Shown here: in pieces, positions 62,301 to 64,000 of the stretch
Position numbering within the stretch: position 1 is the first letter of the stretch
Layout: the number at the start of each line of letters is the position of its first letter
Source: Colias croceus
Lineage: Eukaryota; Arthropoda; Insecta; Lepidoptera; Pieridae
Assembly: GCF_905220415.1 (NCBI RefSeq)
Contig: NC_059553.1
Location: 9,634,501-9,698,500, forward strand
Reading direction: 5' to 3'
DNA: 64,000 bases
The notes under the pieces: generated by a model
Seen by the model: only the letters and a program-made list of their open reading frames with translations
Databases searched by the model: none
Told to the model about the DNA's origin: nothing
Translations under genes and position numbers: made by a program

Positions 62301-64000
62301 CCAAACCGGCATATGCTAAAATACTGGATTATTATAGGCCTGAGGTTAATGATATACAGGTAAGTGGCATAAAAAGGGGAAGGAAAGAAAGATAAGGGAA
62401 GAATGAAAGGTAGATATAATGGTAAAAGTAGTTGAGATGAATGCTAAAAACTTGAAAAATGAAGGTCATGATGAAAAACAGATCGTCTAGGTATTGAAAA
62501 TAAAAATATTGAGTGTCTCAAACATAAAGTATCTAGTGTACCTAATAATAAATATAACTGACTGTTACTCTGACCGATAGTGAATTAATAAAGTTAAATT
62601 AAATTTAGATTTAGAAATAGTACTGAAATAATTGTTGCATCATCAACATAATTATCACGTCATCTCTGTTAATAATTCACTAGAGATAATCATGTCATTA
62701 AATCATGGAATACTAATGATTACTTACGTAATACCACGTAATACTTATCACTTAATGTAGATATACAATACAATAAAAATAATTATTTCCCTTCACAGAC
62801 GTATACAATACCTGAAGAATGTCCTCCACGAATCAGTCACGAAAGTAACGATTACATAACATCGGATAATATATTCAATAAAGCAAAATCCCTCAATGGA
62901 GATATCATTATTACACACGATTTCTCTTTTGAAGATATTCCTGAAGGAATTCCATTAGAAGATCCTTTATATGACAATCTAACAGAGAGAAAAGATGATC
63001 AAATTGATCATTCTACATCTGATACTAAACCTGTTGATTATGAAAACGAAATCCTAAGTAAGGAAGAATTTAAGTATATAAGAAAGGATAGAAATAGGAA
63101 AATAGATAATAATGAGGTCTATGCTATAGATGACAATATAACTCAACCAGAAGAACAGCAAGAGCTTAAACAAAACAATATTGAAAAAGAAAACGATCAA
63201 AATAAAATTTATCAACATGAAGAAAATAAACGTGACGCTCAACTTAAAGATCAAAATAACATGAATATAGAAATAGCAAAAGATTTAGTTAATAATGATA
63301 CAACTAACAATATTAAAAATGAAACTAAAGACAAAGAAGTTGATAATAAAACAGATGAGGTAGTTTTATTTAACAAAGAAAACAACAAACAAGACATAAC
63401 CGTAATGTACATGGATGCAAACAAACAAACAGATTTCAAGGAAGAACAACGAGTAGCGACGGATGCGTTCCCTAACTTCCACGTGATAGACTCAGAGAAA
63501 GATCTAGAAGTACCGACTGGTGTAGAAGGACCGGTACCGTCGTATGCTCTGCCGCCTGAGAATTTCGTTTTTAACGGACGATCAGGTAATTTTTTAGTTA
63601 ATTGAGGTATTTTTTTGTTTATTTTTGGGTAATTTTCAGTCGCCTAAGTAATCTAGTTTATTGAGGAAAAACATGATTACCTATGCTCAAGATATCCCGG
63701 AGAGCACAGTCTGTTTACCATAAAACTATGGGAACAACATTCTATAAGAATTTTAATTCCTATACACACAAAGCACAGAGCAATAAAATTTTACCGAAGT
63801 GTATTCCTAAATCTGGAGCCTTACCACAGAAATTGATCCCATTCCGATTTTGTTTTCAATTCGATTTCGATTGCAACCAATTCGAATACGAAATCCTTTC
63901 CTTTTGATAAAAAAACAACTCGCAATTTTTTTCTGTTAAGTTTTATGAAAATTGTCTTATCTTCAAAACTTTTATTTCCAGGGGAACCCTATTATCAACG
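33004..64000 (+). CDS. Thioester-containing protein (alpha-2-macroglobulin/C3/CD109/TEP superfamily), 29 exons traced, 3' end outside window
   Basis: I joined 29 exons whose phases all agree and whose introns all begin GT and end AG. The product is at least 1,733 residues. It starts with a signal peptide, then macroglobulin domains MG1-MG6 (about residues 31-720), MG7 (about 750-895), CUB segments flanking a thioester domain (about 945-1270), and a receptor-binding domain (about 1313-1465), followed by a long hydrophilic tail. Landmarks seen include YRPGDLVRFR (MG2), CPDSHLVAYF (MG6), WLWRLIAVGSNG (MG7), PRGCGEQNM, WLTAFCVRYL and KILDYYRPE. In this family the Cys-Gln thioester reacts covalently with target surfaces or trapped proteases outside the cell. 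The histidine corresponding to C3 His is present, so hydroxyl targets are expected (inference). Mcr-type proteins that lack the thioester are excluded. Assignment among TEP, CD109-like, CPAMD8-like or A2M-like is open. Confidence 0.95.
34181..34515 (+). repeat. Duplicated 45-bp segment in intron 1
   Basis: AGCGCGCA followed by GAGCAACTTT and TGTCTCCGCAACTATTTTGT occurs at 34182-34232 and again at 34471-34515. It probably belongs to an interspersed repeat. Confidence 0.6.
35147..35325 (-). mobile_element. Helitron-like repeat (GGGGCGGACCGCTAG subtype)
   Basis: Minus-strand CTAG end at 35147-35150, hairpin CGGGCGAAGCCGGGG. The body matches 2950-3065. Confidence 0.65.
35455..35624 (+). CDS. TEP gene exon 2: MG1 domain
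   Basis: It reads ...HLFLVPGVLTAGGTNRACLS..., the conserved first strands of MG1 in alpha-2-macroglobulin-like proteins. The acceptor is CTTCCAG, the donor is GGTAAA, and the phase runs from 2 to 1. Intron 1 before it is 2,374 bp. Confidence 0.93.
35985..36057 (+). CDS. TEP gene exon 3: MG1 continuation
   Basis: This short exon encodes GDGGCLDISVPLQPNSKAEL and VVNVR. The acceptor is TTTTTACAG and the donor GGTAAGC. A different frame stays open across it but gives an unrelated peptide and is ignored. Confidence 0.88.
36361..36523 (+). CDS. TEP gene exon 4: end of MG1 and start of MG2
   Basis: The hallmark is HTERAKYRPGDLVRFRLIAL, equivalent to the family motif (T)DKPxYxPGxxVxxR that begins MG2. 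The acceptor is ATTACCAG and the donor AATGTAAGT, phase 0 at the end. Confidence 0.94.
36620..36810. repeat. Interspersed repeat fragment in intron 4
   Basis: It carries ACCGTGGAAATCGGTTTGTG and ATTCTGGAGTTATAGCGTCA, wording typical of lepidopteran short repeats. Ends are not defined. Confidence 0.4.
36811..38670. other. Left part of intron 4, no gene seen
   Basis: AT-rich intronic sequence. GCACGCCTCATAA at 38081-38093 has its complement at 40043-40055, possibly the ends of an older element that encloses the hAT insertion. Confidence 0.4.
38671..39931. mobile_element. hAT-type element with 8-bp target duplication
   Basis: The termini TAGGGATGCGCCGAATA and TATTCGGCGCATCTCTA are inverted, flanked by GTGTGTAT at 38663-38670 and 39932-39939. 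Multiple CCGAATA words crowd both subterminal regions. No transposase ORF; a second element is nested inside. Confidence 0.88.
38900..39436. mobile_element. Tc1/mariner-like MITE nested in the hAT element
   Basis: The termini TACAGGGTGTAATCGTT and its complement extend into long inverted repeats (nearly 200 bp) and are flanked by TA on both sides. No ORF. Confidence 0.85.
40395..40580 (-). mobile_element. Helitron-like repeat (AAAACCTAATAAATTATA subtype)
   Basis: CTAG at the minus-strand 3' end with a GGGCGAAGCCGCGGGCGG hairpin. The body matches 5140 and 58443. Confidence 0.68.
40698..40870. mobile_element. GC-rich foldback element with TAA target duplication
   Basis: Arms of about 70 bp pair almost perfectly (start AGCCTTGTTTCCACTTGAGC, end its complement), flanked by TAA at 40695-40697 and 40871-40873. 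GAGCATGCTC palindromes recur inside. The 3-bp TAA suggests a PIF/Harbinger-mobilised MITE. Confidence 0.88.
41083..41253 (+). CDS. TEP gene exon 5: MG2
   Basis: It encodes IDEIWLEGPRGAWEGTRLSQ through ...GKWTIRARLADGTQ, the usual second half of MG2. Phase 0 at both ends. The donor is CAGGTTTGT, a relatively weak match to consensus. It follows a 4.6-kb intron crowded with transposons. Confidence 0.93.
41899..42014 (+). CDS. TEP gene exon 6: MG3 start
   Basis: It contains FSVANYELPPFQLTV, the VxxYxLPxFxVxV linker that opens MG3 in this superfamily. Acceptor ATTTTTAG, donor GAGGTAAGA, ends in phase 2. Confidence 0.93.
42342..42496 (+). pseudogene. Decayed exon 7 copy A in intron 6
   Basis: The 19 bases at 42342-42360 match the start of exon 7. 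After an AT-rich insertion, 42399-42460 aligns with its middle (GCGGGTGGGA.CCGAAC). The end ATTGTTAATTTTCTCATATAG aligns with the 3' end of exon 7 and now resembles an acceptor site. Confidence 0.8.
42518..42639 (+). pseudogene. Decayed exon 7 copy B in intron 6
   Basis: Bases 42518-42575 are identical to 42643-42700 of exon 7 (58 of 58). In the exon 7 frame the copy hits TAG immediately after the identical part (42576-42578). Its 3' end aligns with the exon 7 end and now serves as the polypyrimidine tract and AG acceptor of the real exon. Confidence 0.88.
42640..42829 (+). CDS. TEP gene exon 7: MG3 (the intact copy of a tandemly duplicated exon)
   Basis: The exon reads YPWSEAVEGMLVIRIRGAGS... 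to ...DVVIADFSFQ. Phase fits exons 6 and 8 exactly. Its first 61 bases repeat upstream in decayed copies at 42342-42639. The acceptor itself (AATTTTCCCATATAG) appears to derive from the 3' end of the preceding exon copy. Confidence 0.92.
43137..43262 (+). CDS. TEP gene exon 8: MG3/MG4
   Basis: It encodes EEGTRVWQNTTVISQVVDNP to ...VSSGLPYKLK. The GLPYxxK motif is the typical start of MG4. It contains a potential N-glycosylation site (NTT). Phase 0 at both ends. Confidence 0.92.
43500..43650. repeat. Interspersed repeat R2, copy in intron 8
   Basis: Contains GAAGTGATACTTCTTCGGGC and ACCGTCACGTC-like words shared with 50740-50960, 52565-52670 and 57590-57785. Confidence 0.5.
43734..43919 (+). 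CDS. TEP gene exon 9: MG4
   Basis: It encodes VKATRWDDKPASNETVRICK to ...MFTADGSPFYVFR, an MG4 body with two cysteines and sequons NET and NSS. Both ends are phase 0 and splice sites are good. Confidence 0.9.
44340..44563 (+). mobile_element. Helitron-like repeat with (TCTG)n
   Basis: A TCTG microsatellite (about 44357-44388) precedes GGTTCGATTTCGATGAAACT and an end GGGCGGAAGCTAG. A different 3' hairpin subtype (GACGGAGTCGCGGGCGG). Confidence 0.65.
44631..44786 (+). CDS. TEP gene exon 10: MG4/MG5
   Basis: It encodes ASTNSTSATLHLTVGSGKAA to ...SRPLTVHFV. The acceptor is TTTCTAG and the donor GTGGTGAGT. It leads directly into the VITRGGIIYRWG strand of MG5 in the next exon. Confidence 0.9.
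45217..45669 (+). CDS. TEP gene exon 11: MG5/MG6 with an internal 14-residue repeat
   Basis: This is the longest exon apart from exon 28 (151 codons). It begins VITRGGIIYRWG (MG5) and ends KVTHQMCPDSHLVAYFYHGD and then a strand ending DECFVNK (MG6). Between them is an insertion absent from typical relatives, rich in Asn, Met, Ser and His, with two and a third copies of a 42-bp unit (45364-45459). The opposite-strand reading frame here is a shadow. Confidence 0.93.
45364..45459 (+). repeat. 42-bp in-frame coding tandem repeat in exon 11
   Basis: Two full units encode NMANTSNIFNEHLT and NMGKTSNVANEHWA, followed by a partial NMGK. The repeat lies in the MG5 insertion and keeps the reading frame. 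Confidence 0.85.
45779..45962 (-). mobile_element. Helitron, chimeric subtype
   Basis: The 3' end is the GGGGCGGACCGCTAG type and the 5' end has the CAGACAGACAGAGTTACTTT block of the other subtype. It lies in intron 11. Confidence 0.72.
46123..46348 (+). CDS. TEP gene exon 12: MG6 and start of bait-like region
   Basis: It contains LPGSIANLHI...PALCALSVIDTASKWV, matching the PGxxxxLxVxAxPxSxCALxAVD signature of MG6. It ends in phase 1 just inside the bait-like region. Donor is TTTTGTAAGT. Confidence 0.93.
46670..46850 (-). mobile_element. Helitron-like repeat (GGGGCGGAC subtype), eroded
   Basis: CAGTCCGCCCCGGCTTCGCC and CATAAGAACCATCCT match 35147-35325. It abuts the Tc1-like element. Confidence 0.58.
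46896..48073. mobile_element. Tc1/mariner-like DNA transposon, degenerate
   Basis: TIRs CAGTGCGACACAAAAGAGAT and TCTCTTTTATGTCGCACTG, flanked by TA on each side. 1,178 bp, fills most of intron 12, and holds a broken HTH-domain gene on the minus strand. Confidence 0.82.
47291..47897 (-). pseudogene. Truncated transposase-like HTH protein with an intron
   Basis: The minus strand reads MKKVKRSGVRDAIYKVFIRC, a premature TAA, then in the same frame AEKREKYLENVYRRTADYT. A GT..AG intron (47380-47764) leads to GVSESTVRRIVEQGSKNEGE and a stop. TGVSESTVRRI is the helix-turn-helix wording of Tc1/mariner-type transposases. No catalytic DDE part is present. Confidence 0.65.
48265..48407 (+). CDS. TEP gene exon 13: bait-like segment
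   Basis: It encodes SEDTPSASSLAELWLAGAGV, then a Gly-rich stretch with GGVRGKCG, to ...VPRSDFSE. This position corresponds to the bait region/anaphylatoxin-like loop, which varies widely in the family. No furin RXXR site is obvious. Donor GAGGTTTGT is weak but keeps phase with exon 14. Confidence 0.82.
48741..48887 (+). CDS. TEP gene exon 14: MG7 start
   Basis: It encodes AWLWRLIAVGSNGSVVASAR then TPDSITRFEASALCLAKTG, the canonical WLWxxxxxxxxG...PDxITxWxxxAxCxxxxxG region. Phase 0 at both ends. Confidence 0.95.
49017..49195. mobile_element. Partial copy of the AACCGACTTCAAA MITE
   Basis: The left end and interior match 29519-29766. The right TIR is missing. Confidence 0.68.
49386..50085. 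mobile_element. DNA transposon with MADF ORF, PIF/Harbinger-like
   Basis: Perfect TIRs of at least 23 bp (GGCCGCCTTTACACCTGTAA...) are flanked by ATA at 49383-49385 and 50086-50088. Subterminal ACTTACGTAAG words repeat. It contains one ORF for a DNA-binding protein and no transposase. Confidence 0.85.
49600..49866 (-). CDS. MADF-domain (Myb/SANT-like) protein of a DNA transposon
   Basis: An intact 88-codon ORF starting MSSKQKQNKIWSPNEVEALI. It has the MADF pattern: an aromatic-led helix, RPILWDYKNKEYKNR, then LSEMFNITPDEIIRKLHNLK and a basic end KWREKEERQRY. Such proteins bind DNA, and PIF/Harbinger elements commonly encode a Myb/SANT-like partner of the transposase. It lies in intron 14 inside the TIR element, opposite to the host gene. 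AAAACAATGT gives a good start context. It is complete but short, and whether it is expressed is unknown. Confidence 0.75.
   Translation of the reverse strand: MSSKQKQNKIWSPNEVEALITAFEARPILWDYKNKEYKNRVKTNSLHVELSEMFNITPDEIIRKLHNLKGQFSQEVTKWREKEERQRY
50142..50249 (+). CDS. TEP gene exon 15: MG7
   Basis: It encodes VFREFFLHADGPRRLRRGDE and AVVRYRLFNYLYQPLS, matching the FFxxxxLPxxxxRGExxxxxxxxxNYL core of MG7. Phase 0 at both ends. Confidence 0.95.
50466..50650 (+). CDS. TEP gene exon 16: MG7 end and CUB start
   Basis: It encodes VQIQILSDPHLSGSSSQQGC through GNARLSIRATATGGCNDTSA and EKVR. Ends in phase 2. Two cysteines probably form the usual disulfide. Confidence 0.9.
50740..50960. repeat. Interspersed repeat R2, copy in intron 16
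   Basis: AAAGTGAAACTTCTTTGGC at 50846 and AAAGAAGTTTCACTT at 50954 form inverted ends. Related to 43500, 52565 and 57590. Confidence 0.55.
51051..51133 (+). CDS. TEP gene exon 17: CUB segment
   Basis: It encodes SDEVIVQIQVDPEGLPIQEH and KSIMLCGR, equivalent to the VxPEGxPxxxxxSxxL stretch before the thioester domain. Enters in phase 2, leaves in phase 1. Confidence 0.92.
51545..51663 (+). CDS. TEP gene exon 18: CUB to thioester-domain linker
   Basis: It encodes GVPGSTESEVKWNWLKADIV and PGTESVTLWAASDLTGPLLA, matching the PxxxVxGSxxAxxxxxGDxLGP segment. Leaves in phase 0, directly ahead of the thioester exon. Confidence 0.9.
52207..52345 (+). CDS. TEP gene exon 19: thioester motif
   Basis: It encodes DADALTQLPRGCGEQNMARL... 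The thioester pentapeptide GCGEQ lies at 52237-52251 (residues 975-979), with Cys976 and Gln979 forming the bond in relatives. The flanking proline and the QNM that follows are also conserved. Leaves in phase 1. Confidence 0.97.
52237..52251 (+). other. Thioester motif GCGEQ
   Basis: Codons GGT TGC GGG GAA CAG give an intact internal thioester site. The Cys and Gln form a beta-cysteinyl-gamma-glutamyl bond in active family members. Confidence 0.97.
52371..52533 (+). repeat. Interspersed repeat R1, copy 2
   Basis: Close to identical to 55789-55950, with the same termini (AAGCTATTGCATAGCTTCTA ... CCCCGAGTGACACACG). Lies in intron 19. Confidence 0.8.
52565..52670. repeat. Interspersed repeat R2, copy in intron 19
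   Basis: AAAAGTGAAACTTCTTTGGG then GAGAGTGAAATTCC and CCGTCACGTC, as in the other R2 copies. Confidence 0.55.
52911..53035 (+). CDS. TEP gene exon 20: thioester domain helices
   Basis: It reads GFARQLQYSHPQGGFSAFG and then STWLTAFCVRYLRKAHQ, both strongly conserved across the superfamily. Acceptor CCCCAG, donor CAGGTATG. Confidence 0.96.
53103..53180 (-). mobile_element. tRNA-like SINE head or tRNA remnant
   Basis: The minus strand reads GGGTGGCCGAGTTGATCAAG and then GAAGACGCCAGTTCG, resembling the A-box half of a Ser/Leu-type tRNA. The B box is incomplete, so a functional tRNA is unlikely. Confidence 0.5.
53409..53531 (+). CDS. TEP gene exon 21: thioester domain with catalytic histidine
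   Basis: It includes ERAERWLLSQQMENGCF and GQVFHRELK. His1089 (codon 53517-53519) sits in the pattern V-x-H-x-E-x-x-G-G, which is completed by exon 22 and matches the catalytic His of C3. It lies 113 residues after the thioester Cys, close to the spacing in relatives. Confidence 0.95.
53642..53883 (-). mobile_element. Non-autonomous Helitron, TCTG subtype
   Basis: Minus-strand start TCCATTCTAATATTATGAAT and end GGAAAGCTAG with A^T flanks. Lies in intron 21. Confidence 0.82.
54185..54506 (+). CDS. TEP gene exon 22: thioester domain
   Basis: It starts GGLNEDGDIANVALTAYVIT, the conserved GG...VALTAxVxxALxE helix, and ends with KMARRKGDFVWWES. A charged segment rich in Arg and Glu (about RRYERELRESNEAGENM) makes one inter-helix loop longer than usual. 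Leaves in phase 1. Confidence 0.95.
54683..55160. repeat. Minisatellite, about 24-bp unit, roughly 18-20 copies
   Basis: The unit resembles CCGTTGTCAGCAAACATATT plus ACT. Copies on the left are close to consensus and become diverged toward 55100. Two open frames (54631-54946) arise because the unit length is a multiple of three. They are not genes. Confidence 0.88.
55190..55555 (+). mobile_element. LINE-like 3' end with (TTTC)n tail
   Basis: GCTTAAGCGATAAGGCCGGC, later GTGCTGTGCGGTGCATTGCT, and AATAAATG followed by TTTCTTTCTTTC look like the 3' UTR of a lepidopteran non-LTR element. Lies just ahead of exon 23. Confidence 0.5.
55596..55753 (+). CDS. TEP gene exon 23: thioester domain
   Basis: It encodes GSLSTSIEATGYALLSLSEC and later ATRWLAAHANPAGGFVSTQ. 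The motifs IExTxYALL and W..xxNxxGGFxSTQ are family hallmarks. Leaves in phase 0. Confidence 0.96.
55789..55950 (+). repeat. Interspersed repeat R1, copy 3
   Basis: Near identical to copy 2 (52371-52533). Lies in intron 23. Confidence 0.8.
56336..56513 (+). CDS. TEP gene exon 24: end of thioester domain and second CUB segment
   Basis: It begins DTLVALEGLARWSS, completing STQDTxVAL with exon 23, then NLTLIIRSGVITKLLQVSSS and KMPVGDVSVSAD. Leaves in phase 1. The frame starting at 56273 reads through the acceptor into this exon and is only partly coding. Confidence 0.95.
56774..56824. repeat. Hairpin in intron 24
   Basis: Arms 56774-56792 and 56806-56824 pair over 19 bp with one mismatch, with a 13-base AT loop. 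Confidence 0.7.
56902..57059 (+). CDS. TEP gene exon 25: CUB end and receptor-binding domain start
   Basis: It encodes GTGCSLIQATRLYNTLTVDE to ...CDGNTTCFCAAVVE. GTGCxLxQxxxxYN is the conserved end of CUB. The donor GTATTT at 57060 lies in the target duplication of a SINE (57071-57372). Confidence 0.95.
57071..57372 (-). mobile_element. tRNA-derived SINE with 11-bp target duplication over a splice donor
   Basis: The minus strand has TGGCTCAGTGGTGAGACC (A box) and GGTTCGAGACC (B box) and ends GGGCTGATGATGATG. It is flanked by GTATTTCTAGT at 57060-57070 and 57373-57383, the first of which is the exon 25 donor. Confidence 0.9.
57590..57785. repeat. Interspersed repeat R2, copy with clear inverted ends
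   Basis: AAGTTATACTTCTTTTGGCG at the left pairs with CGCCAAAGAAGTATAACTTT at the right, which marks R2 as a TIR (MITE-like) family. Confidence 0.65.
57878..57995 (+). CDS. TEP gene exon 26: receptor-binding domain
   Basis: It encodes VCAHWSDQFPEMALLEVSLP and GGYGADTALLYKMHL, matching the MxxLxVxLxSGxxxD region of the A2M receptor domain. Leaves in phase 1 into a 4.2-kb intron. Confidence 0.94.
58032..58211 (+). mobile_element. Helitron, chimeric subtype
   Basis: The 5' end TCCATACTTATATAAATGCG with TCTGTCTGTCT is joined to the GGGGCGGACCACTAG 3' end. Lies in intron 26. Confidence 0.75.
58443..58625 (-). mobile_element. Helitron-like repeat (AAAACCTAATAAATTATA subtype)
   Basis: CTAG at 58443-58446, hairpin GGGCGAAGCCGCGGG. 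The body matches 40395-40580. Confidence 0.68.
60079..60237 (-). repeat. Interspersed repeat R1, copy 4 (reverse)
   Basis: Reverse complement of copies 2 and 3 with slightly more divergence. Lies in intron 26. The 60-85 aa frames over the R1 copies are not genes. Confidence 0.78.
61750..61788. repeat. Perfect 17-bp stem-loop
   Basis: Arms 61750-61766 and 61772-61788 (TTTCAGGAAATTGTAGT and its complement) with loop CTCTT, in intron 26. Confidence 0.8.
62178..62359 (+). CDS. TEP gene exon 27: receptor-binding domain end
   Basis: It encodes VRRIEVTSTNSRIVLYLG, then CYKIHAVGPKVRTKPAYAKI and LDYYRPE. The VxxVExxxxxVxxY and YDYYxPE patterns close the domain. Most family members end soon after this point. 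Acceptor TCTCAAG is unusual (purine before AG) but preserves frame. Confidence 0.92.
62799..63585 (+). CDS. TEP gene exon 28: hydrophilic Asn/Asp/Glu/Lys-rich C-terminal tail
   Basis: A 262-codon exon in frame with exon 27. It starts TYTIPEECPPRISHESNDYI, then becomes low-complexity and charged with runs such as NNDTTNNIKNETKDKEVDN, and ends with a more ordered stretch, FPNFHVIDSEKDLEV and GPVPSYALPPENFVFNGRS. The codons are much more AT-rich than in exons 13-26. After the first cysteine there is none. No domain is recognised. It may be a disordered, glycosylatable tail (several NxT/S sites). Confidence 0.88.
63982..64000 (+). CDS. TEP gene exon 29: partial, cut by window edge
   Basis: The acceptor TTTATTTCCAG is followed by GEPYYQR in the phase demanded by exon 28. 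Only 19 bases are visible. Confidence 0.75.

Noticed and set aside
1..64000. CRISPR array, prophage or bacterial-type defence island
   Set aside because: No regularly spaced direct repeats with unique spacers, no operon-like dense coding, and clear eukaryotic intron-exon structure.

Overview
The window looks like a stretch of a lepidopteran (moth or butterfly) nuclear genome. It is AT-rich, its coding exons are small and separated by introns, and it is full of repeats typical of Lepidoptera: short non-autonomous Helitrons (5' TC, 3' hairpin plus CTAG, A^T insertion sites), tRNA-derived SINEs, 3' fragments of non-LTR retrotransposons, and small terminal-inverted-repeat (TIR) elements. There is no bacterial, viral or organellar signature. 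The species cannot be named from the sequence alone. Layout: bases 1 to about 32,680 hold no protein-coding exon I can defend. They contain Helitrons, a 3' piece of an RTE-type reverse transcriptase (minus strand), a tRNA-derived SINE, a three-unit degenerate tandem array of about 197 bp per unit (13.3-13.8 kb), several perfect hairpins, and two GC-rich islands (15.27-15.37 and 16.48-16.73 kb) that could be promoter or first-exon sequence of unrecognised genes. From 32.7 kb to the right edge there is one multi-exon plus-strand gene. I could trace 29 exons with matching reading phases and GT..AG introns. It encodes a secreted thioester-containing protein of the alpha-2-macroglobulin/complement C3/CD109/insect TEP superfamily. 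The chain is at least 1,733 residues and the last exon runs off the window. Domain order is signal peptide, MG1-MG6 with a short bait-like segment, MG7, CUB halves around the thioester domain (intact GCGEQ at residues 975-979 and the downstream His1089 that aligns with the C3 catalytic histidine), the receptor-binding domain (residues about 1313-1465), and then an unusual, strongly hydrophilic Asn/Asp/Glu/Lys-rich tail of more than 260 residues. The expected role is extracellular covalent tagging or trapping of surfaces or proteases, as in insect humoral immunity. The subgroup (TEP, CD109-like, CPAMD8-like or A2M-like) is not settled. The introns of this gene are a record of transposon traffic: a Tc1/mariner-like element nested in a hAT element and a 173-bp foldback with TAA target duplication (intron 4), a degenerate Tc1-like element with an HTH pseudogene (intron 12), a 700-bp element carrying a MADF-domain ORF (intron 14), a 24-bp minisatellite and a LINE 3' end (intron 22), and a SINE inserted 11 bp past a splice donor so that its target duplication copies the donor (intron 25). 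Intron 6 holds two decayed tandem copies of exon 7, one still identical over 58 bp but with a stop codon. The strongest observations are the exon 7 duplication, the donor-duplicating SINE and the odd C-terminal tail. I did not see a clearly new multi-gene system.
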